Positions 1 to 8,482 of a DNA stretch of 64,000 bases are shown one piece after another (the first letter of the stretch is position 1; the number at the start of each line of letters is the position of its first letter). Below the pieces are notes generated by a model. The model saw only the letters and a program-made list of their open reading frames with translations. It had not been told where the DNA came from and did no database searches. Source of the stretch: Acidobacteriota bacterium. GTDB taxonomy: Bacteria > Acidobacteriota > Vicinamibacteria > Vicinamibacterales > CAVVIG01. Position numbers and translations under genes: made by a program. The stretch covers positions 62,001 to 126,000 of the forward strand of contig QHWB01000036.1 of assembly GCA_003222395.1 (NCBI GenBank), given 5' to 3'.

Positions 1-9
1 ACTGCAATA

Positions 10-2274
10 ATGGCGGAACCCAAGGCCCCGCACCCTTTGCGCCCCGCCACGACAGCCGATCACCCGGCTGCCGCTGCGCCGACGTCCACCTACACACCCG
101 ACACCGACGTCCACATCCTCGATCGTCTCGCGGTGCTGTACCGCTACCGGCGCGTCGCGATTGCCGTGTTCATCCTGACGACGGTCGCGATGATGATCCA
201 GGGGTACAGCAGCACTCAGATGTACCGCGCTCAGGCGCGGCTGCTCATCGAGGACGAGCGCGCGACGGCGGTGCCGGGCATCACGACAGCCGAAAACACG
301 TATTACGAAGATCCCGACCTTTATTACAAAACCCAGTACCGCATCCTGAAAGGACGCGATCTCGCGCGGCGCGTCGTCAAGCGCGTGAACCTGGGCGCGG
401 TCCCGGAGTTCAACGGCACCGCGGAGAAGCCGTCGACGCCCGCGACGCTGCTCCACGATCTCAAGCAGAAGATCGTCGGCCTCGTGCGGCCGGCGCCGGC
501 GCCGGAGAACACGGAGTCGCCCAAGGTCGACGAGACGGCCGACGAGTCGGCGCTCGTCAGCGCGTTTCTGAGCCGCGTCGACGTCGCGCCCGTCTCCGGC
601 AGCAAGCTCGTCGACGTCACGTTCGATTCGATGGACCGGCGCTTCGCCGCGACGGCGGCCAATACGCTCGTCGACGAGTTCGTCGATCAGAACCTGCAGG
701 TCAAGCTCCAGAGCACGGAGAACATGATCGACTGGCTCGACAAGGAGCTGGACAAGCAGCAGCAGAAGGTGCAGGACAGCGAGCGCGGGCTGGCCGAATA
801 CCGCGAGCGGCAGAACGCGCTGTCTCTCGACGACAAGCAGAACATCGTGCTCGCGCGGCTGAACAAGCTGAACGACGACGTGATGATGGCGCGCAGCCGC
901 CGCATCCAGAAGGAAACACTGTTCAACCAGATCAAGTCGGTGTCGACGCAGGCGCCCGACACGATTCCCGCGATCGCGCAGAACGCGTCGGTCGCGGCGG
1001 CCAAGTCGCGCGTCGTCGAGATGCAGCGGGCGCGCGCGCAGGTCGCCGACCGCTACGGCGAACGCCACCCGAACATGCAGAAGGCGAACGCCGATCTGTC
1101 CGAGGCGCAGCGCCAGTATGACTTCGAGGTCGCGCGGGCGCGCGCTTCGATCAAGAACGACTACGAGTCGGCGTTGATCGAGGAACAGACCATGGCGCGT
1201 GGTCTGGAGAACGCCAAGGCGGACATGCAGGATCTGAGCAAGAAGAGCGTCGACTACAACGTCATGCAGCGCGACTCGCAGACGAACCGGCAGATCTACG
1301 ACGCGCTGCTGACGCGCGAGCGCGAGCTGCGGGTCGCGAGCAACAGCCGCGCGAACAACGTGCGCGTCGTCGACCGCGCCGAGGTCCCGAAGGCGCCGCT
1401 CGCGCCGACCGGCCGGCGCACGTGGCTGCTCTCGCTCGCCGTCGGCCTCACGCTCGCCATTGCCGTGGCCTACGGTCTCGACTACATGAACGACACGATC
1501 AAGACGCCGGAGGAAGTGACGCGGCGCCTGCGCCTGCCCTTCCTCGGCCTGGTGCCGTCGGTGCGCGGCGACAAGCATCCGCTGCTCGCCTCGTCGCACG
1601 TGCCGCACGATTTCGGCGAATCGTTCCGCGCGCTGCGGACGGCGCTGGTCTCGAAGTACCCGTCCGCAGGCACCAAGATCGTCGTCGTGACCAGCGCGCA
1701 GCCGCTCGAGGGAAAGACGACGACGGCCGCGAACATCGCGATGGCGCTGGCGTACGGCGGCTCGCGCGTGCTGCTGGTGGACGCCGACATGCGGCGCCCC
1801 GGCCTGCATCGCCCGCTGCGGCTCACCAACGAGCGCGGTCTGTCGCAGGTCCTGATCGGTCAGGCGCGCGTGCGCGACGTCATCCAGCGCACCGTCGATC
1901 CGAATCTGCTCGCCATCACCGCCGGCCGCACGCCGCCGAACCCGTCGGAACTGCTGTCATCCGAGCGCATGAAGACGCTCCTCACCAACCTCGCGCACGG
2001 ACCGTTCGACTGGATCATCGTCGACACGCCGCCGGTGCTCGCGGTGACCGATGCGGTCATCCTCGCGCCGCTCGTCTCCGGCGTGACGTTCGTCGTCGGC
2101 GCCGAGATGACGCGGCGTCGCCTTGCCGAACGCGCGATCGAGACCGTGATGCAGACGCATCCGAAGTACGCCGCGGTCGTGCTCAACAAAGTCGATTTCG
2201 CCCGCAACAAGTACTACTATCACCGCTACTACGGACATCAGTACAAGAATTACTACGCCGAAGCCGCGATCTGA
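10..2274 (+). CDS. wzc: Polysaccharide co-polymerase / tyrosine autokinase (Wzc-type)
   Basis: Controls chain length and export of surface polysaccharide; in this family the cytoplasmic kinase autophosphorylates a C-terminal tyrosine cluster. A Wzz-like periplasmic part is flanked by two membrane segments (about residues 48-66 and 473-491), with a long coiled-coil and GNVR-type region between them (about 225-470). The C-terminal BY-kinase domain has a Walker A variant (PLEGKTTTAANIA, near 565), Walker A' (LLVDADMRRP) and Walker B (WIIVDTPPV). The last 22 residues hold eight tyrosines. The frame is open to the left window edge and no ribosome-binding site is visible before the ATG at 10, so a start outside the window is possible. 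It is followed by an O-antigen-ligase-like gene, which fits a polysaccharide locus. Confidence 0.92.
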   Translation: MAEPKAPHPLRPATTADHPAAAAPTSTYTPDTDVHILDRLAVLYRYRRVAIAVFILTTVAMMIQGYSSTQMYRAQARLLIEDERATAVPGITTAENTYYEDPDLYYKTQYRILKGRDLARRVVKRVNLGAVPEFNGTAEKPSTPATLLHDLKQKIVGLVRPAPAPENTESPKVDETADESALVSAFLSRVDVAPVSGSKLVDVTFDSMDRRFAATAANTLVDEFVDQNLQVKLQSTENMIDWLDKELDKQQQKVQDSERGLAEYRERQNALSLDDKQNIVLARLNKLNDDVMMARSRRIQKETLFNQIKSVSTQAPDTIPAIAQNASVAAAKSRVVEMQRARAQVADRYGERHPNMQKANADLSEAQRQYDFEVARARASIKNDYESALIEEQTMARGLENAKADMQDLSKKSVDYNVMQRDSQTNRQIYDALLTRERELRVASNSRANNVRVVDRAEVPKAPLAPTGRRTWLLSLAVGLTLAIAVAYGLDYMNDTIKTPEEVTRRLRLPFLGLVPSVRGDKHPLLASSHVPHDFGESFRALRTALVSKYPSAGTKIVVVTSAQPLEGKTTTAANIAMALAYGGSRVLLVDADMRRPGLHRPLRLTNERGLSQVLIGQARVRDVIQRTVDPNLLAITAGRTPPNPSELLSSERMKTLLTNLAHGPFDWIIVDTPPVLAVTDAVILAPLVSGVTFVVGAEMTRRRLAERAIETVMQTHPKYAAVVLNKVDFARNKYYYHRYYGHQYKNYYAEAAI

Positions 2275-2362
2275 CGGCAGCCCGTCGGCGCCTCGAGCGT
2301 CCCAGGGTCGCTCACGGCGCCAGGCGCCTGTCGCACCCCGACTCGCGGCGCGCGCGATCGCA

Positions 2363-3682
2363 TTGACGAGCGGCTGGACGCTGTTCGCCTTTGCCGGAAT
2401 CTATCGCTGGACGACGGTTCCGCTCGCCGCCGGCACGGTGCTCGTCGCCGCGCTGTCGCCGCCGCGTGTCGGACGCGGGGCGGCGCGGTGGCTCGATCTC
2501 GCGCTGCTCGTCTCGATCCTCATCATGGCGGCGCAGCTCGTGCCGCTTCCGCAATCGGTGCGGCTGCGGGTCGCCCCCTCGTCGGTCGCCTACGACCAGA
2601 CCGTTCACGTCGCGCCGCCGGATCGCGCACCGATTTCGGTCGATCCCGATGCAACCCGGTTCGCGCTCTTCCTCACCGCCACCATCGTCGTGCTCTTCTG
2701 GTCCGCGCGCCGCACCCTCGCGCGCGGTGGCGTCCGCACGGTCCTGCGCGGCGTCGCGTGGACAAGTCTCGTCGTCGCGCCGCTCGCCGTCGCGCAGCAC
2801 ATGTTCGCGCCGAAACTGTTCTACGGCGCGGTTCGTCCGATCGCCGGCAACGCGCTCCCGTTCACGCCGTTCGTGAACCGGAACGATTTCGCGGCGTGGC
2901 TGCTGATGGCGATCCCGCTGACGCTGGGCTACGTGATCGCGCGCCTCGAATCGCGGCGGCATCCTGGCGATCCGTTCGATCCGGAACTGGCGCTCGACAC
3001 GAAGAACGTGGCGCTCGGGTTCGCGCTGTTCGCGATGATGGCCGGGCTCCTCGCGTCGCTGTCGCGATCCGGCATCGGCGCCGCGCTGGCCTCGTTCGTG
3101 TTGTTTATCGCAGTGGCGCGAAGACGAATGTCGCGCCGCCGGCTGATGTGGATGATCGGCATCATCGCCGCGATGGTGACGCTCGCTCTCATGTACGCGA
3201 ACATGGGCGCGCTCGCCGCGCGCGCCAGCAGCGGTCTGACTGAAGGGATCTCCGGCCGCGCCATGGTCTGGCGCATGACGTGGCCTATGGTGCAGGACTT
3301 CTGGCCGATCGGCTCCGGCGTCGGCACCTATCAGCCGGTGATGGTTCTCTATCAGACCCCCGGCCTGAACCTGTACATCAGCCACGCCGACAACGAGTAC
3401 CTGCAGATCCTCGCCGAGGGCGGCGCGCTCCTGGCGATCCCGGCGGCGCTGGCGCTGGGCGCCGCGTACGTCGCCATCCGCCAGCGCCTGCGCAGCGATC
3501 ACACCCCGCTCTTCTGGATCCGATTGGGAGCCGCGTGCGGCATCTTCGGCCTCGCGGTGCAGAACGTCTGGGAGATGACGCTGCGCGTCCCCGCGAATGC
3601 CGTCCTGCTGGCGGTTCTGGCCGCGATTGCGCTGCATGACACACACGTGCACGCGACGACGCAGCCCGGCCGCACCGCGTGA
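2363..3682 (+). CDS. O-antigen ligase / polymerase-like membrane protein
   Basis: Multi-pass inner-membrane protein, about ten hydrophobic segments, of the O-antigen ligase (Wzy_C) family, which polymerises or transfers lipid-linked oligosaccharides in the periplasm. Seen directly: an NRNDFAAWLLM segment, a GSGVGTYQ segment and a SHADNEYLQILAEGG segment, matching the loop motifs of this family. The proposed start is a TTG. The frame is open upstream to the end of wzc, so an Arg-rich N-terminal extension of about 30 residues is possible. Polymerase and ligase cannot be told apart from sequence alone; a second, different member lies at 27117-28559. Confidence 0.82.
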   Translation: MTSGWTLFAFAGIYRWTTVPLAAGTVLVAALSPPRVGRGAARWLDLALLVSILIMAAQLVPLPQSVRLRVAPSSVAYDQTVHVAPPDRAPISVDPDATRFALFLTATIVVLFWSARRTLARGGVRTVLRGVAWTSLVVAPLAVAQHMFAPKLFYGAVRPIAGNALPFTPFVNRNDFAAWLLMAIPLTLGYVIARLESRRHPGDPFDPELALDTKNVALGFALFAMMAGLLASLSRSGIGAALASFVLFIAVARRRMSRRRLMWMIGIIAAMVTLALMYANMGALAARASSGLTEGISGRAMVWRMTWPMVQDFWPIGSGVGTYQPVMVLYQTPGLNLYISHADNEYLQILAEGGALLAIPAALALGAAYVAIRQRLRSDHTPLFWIRLGAACGIFGLAVQNVWEMTLRVPANAVLLAVLAAIALHDTHVHATTQPGRTA

Positions 3683-3698
3683 CTGCGATTCAGCGACT

Positions 3699-3729
3699 GC
3701 AGCGCGAGGCTTTCAGCCGAGCGTCCACA
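3699..3729. repeat. Half copy of the two-armed palindromic repeat
   Basis: The segment carries the right arm of a dispersed element found at least six times in this window, with core AGCGCGAGGCTTTCAGCC followed by GAGCGTCC. It fills most of the gap between the O-antigen-ligase-like gene and the B2 gene. Full copies are at 13322, 18053, 18823, 31526 and 56264. Confidence 0.7.
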
Positions 3730-3758
3730 AGGTGACGTGTAGAATTGCGATCAGCCTG

Positions 3759-4184
3759 ATGGTCCGCCTCATGCGCGAACCAGTCGACGCAGCCTGCTTC
3801 GCGATGGTCGCGATCGCGCAGGCGGCAGTTCGCGCGGCGCTCGTCGTGATGCCGATCGGCGCGGTCCGCCGGACGGGCGCGCGTCTGAGATTCTGCGGCT
3901 GGCTGATCGCGGCGCGGTGGAATGAGGATCGTCTGCTGACCGCAATCGAAGCGACGGGACGCCGGCTGGGCGCTTACAGCACGTGTCTGGTTCGCGCGCT
4001 CGTCGCCGAGATGCTCCTGACCGGCATCGATCGGCCGATGCGTCTGATGATCGGCGTCAGGCGCGCCGCCGACAGCCGGCTCGAATCGCACGCGTGGATC
4101 GAGCGCGACGGACGGGTGATCGTCGGCGGCGCCGGCGGCGATCGATATCAGCCAATCGTCGTGTGGGAGACCGTCGCACCATGA
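3759..4184 (+). CDS. Lasso peptide biosynthesis B2 protein (transglutaminase-like leader protease)
   Basis: A 141-aa member of the transglutaminase-like superfamily (Transglut_core3) that serves as the leader-cleaving Cys protease in lasso-peptide pathways. The triad is visible: Cys76 in STCLVRAL, His111 in SHAWIE and Asp117 in ERDG, and the length matches stand-alone B2 proteins. The N-terminal hydrophobic stretch (about residues 12-30) may contact the membrane. The chosen ATG gives the normal family N-terminus; earlier codons in this frame run into a dispersed repeat. It overlaps the next gene by ATGA, so translation is probably coupled. Together with the leader-bearing protein, cyclase and PqqD-like protein nearby it defines a lasso-like RiPP cassette. 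Confidence 0.85.
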   Translation: MVRLMREPVDAACFAMVAIAQAAVRAALVVMPIGAVRRTGARLRFCGWLIAARWNEDRLLTAIEATGRRLGAYSTCLVRALVAEMLLTGIDRPMRLMIGVRRAADSRLESHAWIERDGRVIVGGAGGDRYQPIVVWETVAP

Positions 4185-5158
4185 TGGCCGGCGACACCGT
4201 AAACCGGTACTCCGTGTACGGGGTGGACGTCAGCAGCCCGTGGCCGTTCGAATTCCCGCCGCTCACTGACGCGGCCAATCCGATCGCGCGCGTCGAATTC
4301 GTTCAGGGCGATGACGACGACTTTCAGGATCCGGCTGGTGGTGAGCTCGCATCCGCGAAGGACGAGTGGTTCGTGTGCCGGCTGCTGCCCGATCGCTCCG
4401 CGTATCTCCGCTGGTCGGGACTGTACGAGTTCCGCATCGGCCGCGGCGGTGCGCGCATAGCATCGCGGCCGCTCGAGGGAAGCGGCCTCCCGGTTCTGCA
4501 GAACTTTCTGTTCGCGCAGACGCTCTCCTTTGCGCTCGTTTACCAGGACGTCGAGCCGCTGCACGCGACGGTGGTCTGCGTCGACGACTGCGCGATCGGA
4601 TTCCTGGGCGACTGCGGCTTCGGCAAATCGACTCTGCTGGCCTCGTTCGTCGCCGACGGTTTTCAGGTGCTCACCGACGATCTGCTCGTGGTCGACCTGT
4701 CGGACGATCGCGCGATCGCGCGGTCCGGTTCGGGCCGCATCAAGCTGCTGCCCGACAGCGCGTCGGCGTTTCTCGGAGACGTGAGCCGCGGCGTGCCACT
4801 GCATCCAAGCACCACGAAGCGGTCGTTTCCGCTCGATGAGCGTCACCGGCACACGGGCGGGCTTCCACTAGACTGCCTGTTCGTCCTGCCGCAACCGGAG
4901 GACCGGACGTCGACCGTGTCCATCGAGCTGCTGCCGCTGTCGCGGTCGGCGCTGATGCAGGAACTGCTCAAGAACAGCTTCATCGTCGAGATGCTCGACC
5001 GCCGGCGGATCGCCGGCCAGTTCTCGTTCGCCGCACAGCTCGCGTCGCGAATCGACGGTGTCCGCCTGAGCTATCCGGCGGGGCTGCACCACCTGCCCTC
5101 ACTCCGCCAACGGATCGTTGAGCACGCGCGGCTGCTGCACGGGAGGAATATCCAGTGA
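4181..5158 (+). CDS. HPr-kinase-like protein of lasso-type cluster
   Basis: A 325-aa protein whose C-terminal half resembles HPr kinase/phosphorylase. A P-loop GDCGFGKS (about 143-150) is followed by VLTDDLLVVD with paired acidic residues. Homologues occur in lasso-peptide clusters; in the paeninodin system one phosphorylates a Ser of the precursor. The N-terminal 130 residues have no motif I recognise. The start ATG overlaps the B2 stop (ATGA), and the stop overlaps the GTG of the next gene (GTGA). No PTS genes are nearby, so a carbon-catabolite role is unlikely. The substrate here is unknown; modification of the neighbouring leader-bearing protein is an inference. Confidence 0.75.
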   Translation: MMAGDTVNRYSVYGVDVSSPWPFEFPPLTDAANPIARVEFVQGDDDDFQDPAGGELASAKDEWFVCRLLPDRSAYLRWSGLYEFRIGRGGARIASRPLEGSGLPVLQNFLFAQTLSFALVYQDVEPLHATVVCVDDCAIGFLGDCGFGKSTLLASFVADGFQVLTDDLLVVDLSDDRAIARSGSGRIKLLPDSASAFLGDVSRGVPLHPSTTKRSFPLDERHRHTGGLPLDCLFVLPQPEDRTSTVSIELLPLSRSALMQELLKNSFIVEMLDRRRIAGQFSFAAQLASRIDGVRLSYPAGLHHLPSLRQRIVEHARLLHGRNIQ

Positions 5159-5616
5159 ATCGAACCAATGACGACGCCGAAGCGGCCAAGCGGGTCGCGC
5201 GCAAACCGTACACTGCCCCGCGCCTGATCTCGTACGGTCACGTCAAGGACATCGTTCAGGGCGGCGGCAACAGGGCCAACGATCCCGGCACCGGACGCGC
5301 GACCAAGCCGGCGCCCTGCTGGATAGCCGAAGCGCTCTTCGGCGTGGACGACGCGCGAACGATGCTCCTGCGGTCCTGGCTGACAGGCATCTACGTCGAG
5401 AGGCGCCGCGGCTGGCATCTTGTTGCGGTGTACGCGACGTACGGATCGGCCGCCGGTTGGTTGCTGCAGCGGGGGTGGCTGCCGCGGCGGCCGTTCGTTC
5501 GCCTCTTCGACGCGCTGACGCGCTGCGCATTCGACGAATCGGCCGCAGCGGCGAAAGCTCGCCGCGCCCTGGCTCGCCAAAGCGCCGCAGGCGCGAAGGC
5601 GGCCGATGCTCCGTGA
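5155..5616 (+). CDS. Lasso-type leader peptide fused to a CWIAEALFG-box domain (candidate RiPP precursor)
   Basis: A 153-aa protein with two parts. Residues 17-38 look like a lasso-family leader recognised by PqqD-like B1 proteins: Tyr19-x2-Pro22-x-Leu24-x3-Gly28, then a GGG run at 36-38. If Gly36 were core residue 1, Asp43 would sit at ring position 8, a normal lasso spacing, but the usual Thr at -2 is Val34. From Cys55 a CWIAEALFG segment begins a domain resembling the CFIATAAYG-type box, which is much longer than any lasso core. The GTG start has a good GGAGG site 7-8 nt upstream and overlaps the kinase stop (GTGA). It may be the true precursor, a fusion protein, or a modified non-lasso substrate. 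Confidence 0.72.
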   Translation: MNRTNDDAEAAKRVARKPYTAPRLISYGHVKDIVQGGGNRANDPGTGRATKPAPCWIAEALFGVDDARTMLLRSWLTGIYVERRRGWHLVAVYATYGSAAGWLLQRGWLPRRPFVRLFDALTRCAFDESAAAAKARRALARQSAAGAKAADAP

Positions 5617-7526
5617 GCGGCATCGCCGGAATCTTTCACTACGACGGGCGTCCGGCCACCGCCTCCGAGCTTCGGGCGCTCACGAATGCGTCGAAACACC
5701 GCGCCATCGACGGCGAAGATTCGTGGGTCTGCGGATCGTTCGGCGTCGCGCACCAGCACGCCCGCAACACACCTGAGTCGCTGCACGAACGACAACCTCT
5801 CGTGTCTGCCGCCGAAACCGTCGTGTGCATCGATGGACGCCTCGACGACCGCGAAGAACTGCCGCGTCCGAGGTCGGGCGCATCCACCGGCGCCTCTGAT
5901 GCCGAGCTCGTCCTGAGCACCTACGAGCGCGACGGCGATCGGTTCGCGTCGCATCTGAACGGCGATTTCGCCGTCGCGGTCTTCGATGCCCGCCGCCACC
6001 AGCTGCTCCTCGCGCGCGACGTCATGGCGGCGCGGCCGCTGTATTACTGCCCGATCGCGGGAACGGTGCTGTTCGCTTCGGAAATCAAATCGCTTCTCGC
6101 TCACCCGCAGGTCGCCGCCCGGCCGGACGAAGACGCCATCGCGCAGCTGATGCTCGACGACTGGTCCGATGTCCACCGTACTTGCTTCCACGGCATCTTC
6201 AGCGTTCCGCCCGGCGCGATGGCGATCGTTACGCGCGACGGCGCTGTCCTCCGCGAGCACTGGACGTTCGACCCCGGCAGAAGCGTGCGATACCGATCGT
6301 TCGCCGAGTACGTCGAGGCATTCCGCGAGCTGTTCGAACGATCGGTGAAGCGCCGCCTTCGCAGCACCCACCCAATCGCCGTGTCGGTCAGCGGAGGCGT
6401 CGACTCGTCGGCGATCTTCTGTCAGGCTGCTGTTCTGGCGCGCCGCGGTGCGGTCTCGGCGCCACTTCAGGGCATCACGATGACGTTCCCGGAAGGCAGC
6501 AGCGCCGATGAACAGCAGTTCATCGACGACATCGAATCGTCGTGCGGCGTGACGGTCGCAAGAGTGGGCGCGTCGGAGGTCGCCGCCGAAATCGATTGCC
6601 ACGCCGTCGTCGATCGCTTCGAAATGCCGGGAATGCTCGGGCATTCACATCGCGCCGTTCTCGAGCGGGCGCGGGCCGCCGGATGCCGAACGATGCTCGA
6701 CGGCTTTTTCGGCGATCAGATGCTGTTCACACGCGCCGGCTACCTCGTGGACCTCGCCAGGAAGGGGCGGTGGCTGAAAGTTCGCGGGGATCTCCGCGAA
6801 TTCGCGAGGTGGATGACCGACGCCGATCCCGCGTACTTCCGCCGTGAGTTCAGGCGCGCGTTCGTCCGATCGCTGCCTCCCCGCTGGCTGTTCCGCGCGC
6901 TGAAACGACACGTCGGCGATTGGCGCGGCAGAACGTCGATGTATCCGTCATGGTTCACCGGGCGGCTTCGGCAGCGCGCGCTGGCGCGTCACACGCGTCC
7001 GATCGACTATCGCGCGTCGCCGGTCACGTATCATGCGCAGGAACTTCACGGGCACGTCACCGCGGGTCACTACCTGAGTCAGCTCCATCGCCAAATCAGC
7101 GCGGGCCAGATGTACGGAGTCGACGTGTGCTATCCGTTCAGAGACAGAGACCTCGTCGCCTTCCTGATGGCGATTCCCGGCGAGATCGTGAATTGGAGGG
7201 GCGTTCCGAAAGGGCTGATGCGGGAAGCGCTGAAAGGCGTCTTGGCCGAACGCATCCGCACGCGGCGGTGGAAGGCGGACCTAACGCGAGTCGGTAATCA
7301 GGCGGCGGCGCGCGGCCACGAAACGATCGCCCGCCTGCTGACGCGCGACTGTCTCAGCGCTCGCCTCGGCTTCGTGGATGGCGTCATCCTCGAGCAGTCG
7401 ATTGCGGCACTTGCGGTCAGCATTGCCGAAGACGAGACGGCAACCACGAGGTGGCAGCTCGAAGACGCCATCGGCCTCGAAGTCTGGCTGCAGCGGTTCT
7501 TTGGGGATCGGGCCGCGAACATCTGA
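5613..7526 (+). CDS. Asparagine-synthetase-like lasso cyclase (C protein), Cys2 absent
   Basis: A 637-aa homologue of AsnB. In lasso pathways such enzymes adenylate an Asp/Glu side chain so that the core N-terminus can close the macrolactam ring. The N-terminal glutaminase-like domain is present (residues 1-about 200), but the residue after the start is Ser, not the catalytic Cys (MSGIAG instead of MCGIAG), so glutamine hydrolysis should be lost. The synthetase PP-loop SGGVDSS is intact at about 260-266. The GTG start overlaps the previous stop (GTGA). The gene ends 2 bp before the convergent PqqD-like gene. The lost Cys and the neighbours favour a cyclase over asparagine synthesis. Confidence 0.85.
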   Translation: MSGIAGIFHYDGRPATASELRALTNASKHRAIDGEDSWVCGSFGVAHQHARNTPESLHERQPLVSAAETVVCIDGRLDDREELPRPRSGASTGASDAELVLSTYERDGDRFASHLNGDFAVAVFDARRHQLLLARDVMAARPLYYCPIAGTVLFASEIKSLLAHPQVAARPDEDAIAQLMLDDWSDVHRTCFHGIFSVPPGAMAIVTRDGAVLREHWTFDPGRSVRYRSFAEYVEAFRELFERSVKRRLRSTHPIAVSVSGGVDSSAIFCQAAVLARRGAVSAPLQGITMTFPEGSSADEQQFIDDIESSCGVTVARVGASEVAAEIDCHAVVDRFEMPGMLGHSHRAVLERARAAGCRTMLDGFFGDQMLFTRAGYLVDLARKGRWLKVRGDLREFARWMTDADPAYFRREFRRAFVRSLPPRWLFRALKRHVGDWRGRTSMYPSWFTGRLRQRALARHTRPIDYRASPVTYHAQELHGHVTAGHYLSQLHRQISAGQMYGVDVCYPFRDRDLVAFLMAIPGEIVNWRGVPKGLMREALKGVLAERIRTRRWKADLTRVGNQAAARGHETIARLLTRDCLSARLGFVDGVILEQSIAALAVSIAEDETATTRWQLEDAIGLEVWLQRFFGDRAANI

Positions 7527-7528
7527 CG

Positions 7529-7813
7529 CTAGCGGGCGACAACCACGAGTCCCTTTTCAACGAGCTGTGAGACCAGGCGAAGCACGTCCTGCTCGATGGT
7601 GGCGGCCGGCGCGTCGAACTCATCGCACATGGCGGCGACGACGGCGGACAGGCTGCGATGCCGCTCGATCAGCTGCCACATGCGCGTCCCGACCGAGTCG
7701 AGTCCGAAATACATGCCCGATGCGAGGTTGAGGAGCACCGCTTCGCCGTCGAGCTCGCGCACGACGACGTCGTCGCTGGCACGCACTGCCGTCTGCAGCG
7801 AAACCTCCGTCAT
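7529..7813 (-). CDS. PqqD-like leader-binding protein (lasso B1)
   Basis: A 94-aa PqqD-family protein, the small winged-helix RiPP recognition element that binds leader peptides and delivers them to the protease and cyclase. The family pattern is seen in DGEAVLLNLASGMYFGLDSVG followed by a WQLIE helix and a C-terminal LVEKGLVV strand. It is encoded on the strand opposite to B2 and the cyclase, and is the last gene of the long minus-strand polysaccharide operon. The 15-nt spacing to the oxygenase gene suggests co-transcription with it. Confidence 0.87.
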   Translation of the reverse strand: MTEVSLQTAVRASDDVVVRELDGEAVLLNLASGMYFGLDSVGTRMWQLIERHRSLSAVVAAMCDEFDAPAATIEQDVLRLVSQLVEKGLVVVAR

Positions 7814-7828
7814 AGCGTCTGCAACAGT

Positions 7829-8482
7829 CTAGTAGCCCGAATCGGCAAGACCCACCGATGGACGAACCGCTTGATCCCTGAACCAGCCGGCGCAGACGGT
7901 TCGCGCTACGCGTCCTTCGGGCGGCGTCACGCGATGCTGCAGCCCGTCTCCGAGCGCGAACAGCACGGCGTCGCCGGGCCGCGTGTTCGCAAACTCGTAC
8001 ACGATCCGGCCGGATGGCAGCTCGCGAATCTGCAGCACGCCTCCGTCGTACGGTTCGGAGCTCAGGTTGATCGAGAGAACCGCCAGCCGGCCGTCGACGA
8101 GATCGTTGTGCCACGCGTCGTCGTGACCGGCATTTGGAACTCTTCGGTGGACGACGCCGCGAAAGCTCCGGATGTCGCGCAGCCCAGTCACACATCGGAC
8201 GAATTCAAGAAATTGCTCGTCGTTCGTCAGGAGCATGAAAACCGCCGACGCCACACCGGGCTTCAGTCTGAGATCGACGGGCCGGCTGGACAACTGATCG
8301 TGCACGCGCTCCTCGAAGCCGTCGAGCTCGACCTGGCGCTGTGCGAACGCGAGCACATCCGGTTCGAGCAGGTCGGGCAGCACCACCGCATGGTCACGCT
8401 CGAAACGCGCGCGCGTCCGCTCGAGCTCCATCGCGGCGGCATCAATCCACGTCTGTCTGAATCCGAGCCGGACCATCGTCAT
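7829..8482 (-). CDS. 2OG-Fe(II) oxygenase (prolyl-hydroxylase-like)
   Basis: A 217-aa protein of the 2-oxoglutarate/Fe(II) dioxygenase superfamily. The metal-binding HxD is seen in WHNDLVDGR (about residue 125), with a distal His in LQHRVTPPEGR and the following Arg probably binding 2-oxoglutarate. The ATG at 8482 overlaps the stop of the upstream nucleotidyltransferase gene (ATGA); a start at 8500 would add six residues. Its position next to the PqqD-like gene makes it a candidate tailoring hydroxylase for the RiPP, but sugar or lipid substrates from the surrounding polysaccharide genes cannot be excluded. Confidence 0.8.
   Translation of the reverse strand: MTMVRLGFRQTWIDAAAMELERTRARFERDHAVVLPDLLEPDVLAFAQRQVELDGFEERVHDQLSSRPVDLRLKPGVASAVFMLLTNDEQFLEFVRCVTGLRDIRSFRGVVHRRVPNAGHDDAWHNDLVDGRLAVLSINLSSEPYDGGVLQIRELPSGRIVYEFANTRPGDAVLFALGDGLQHRVTPPEGRVARTVCAGWFRDQAVRPSVGLADSGY

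Noticed and set aside
2312-3652. A 446-codon minus-strand ORF opposite the first O-antigen-ligase gene
   Set aside because: The translation is dominated by Arg, His and Asp without hydrophobic core or motif, and the plus strand encodes a clear membrane protein.
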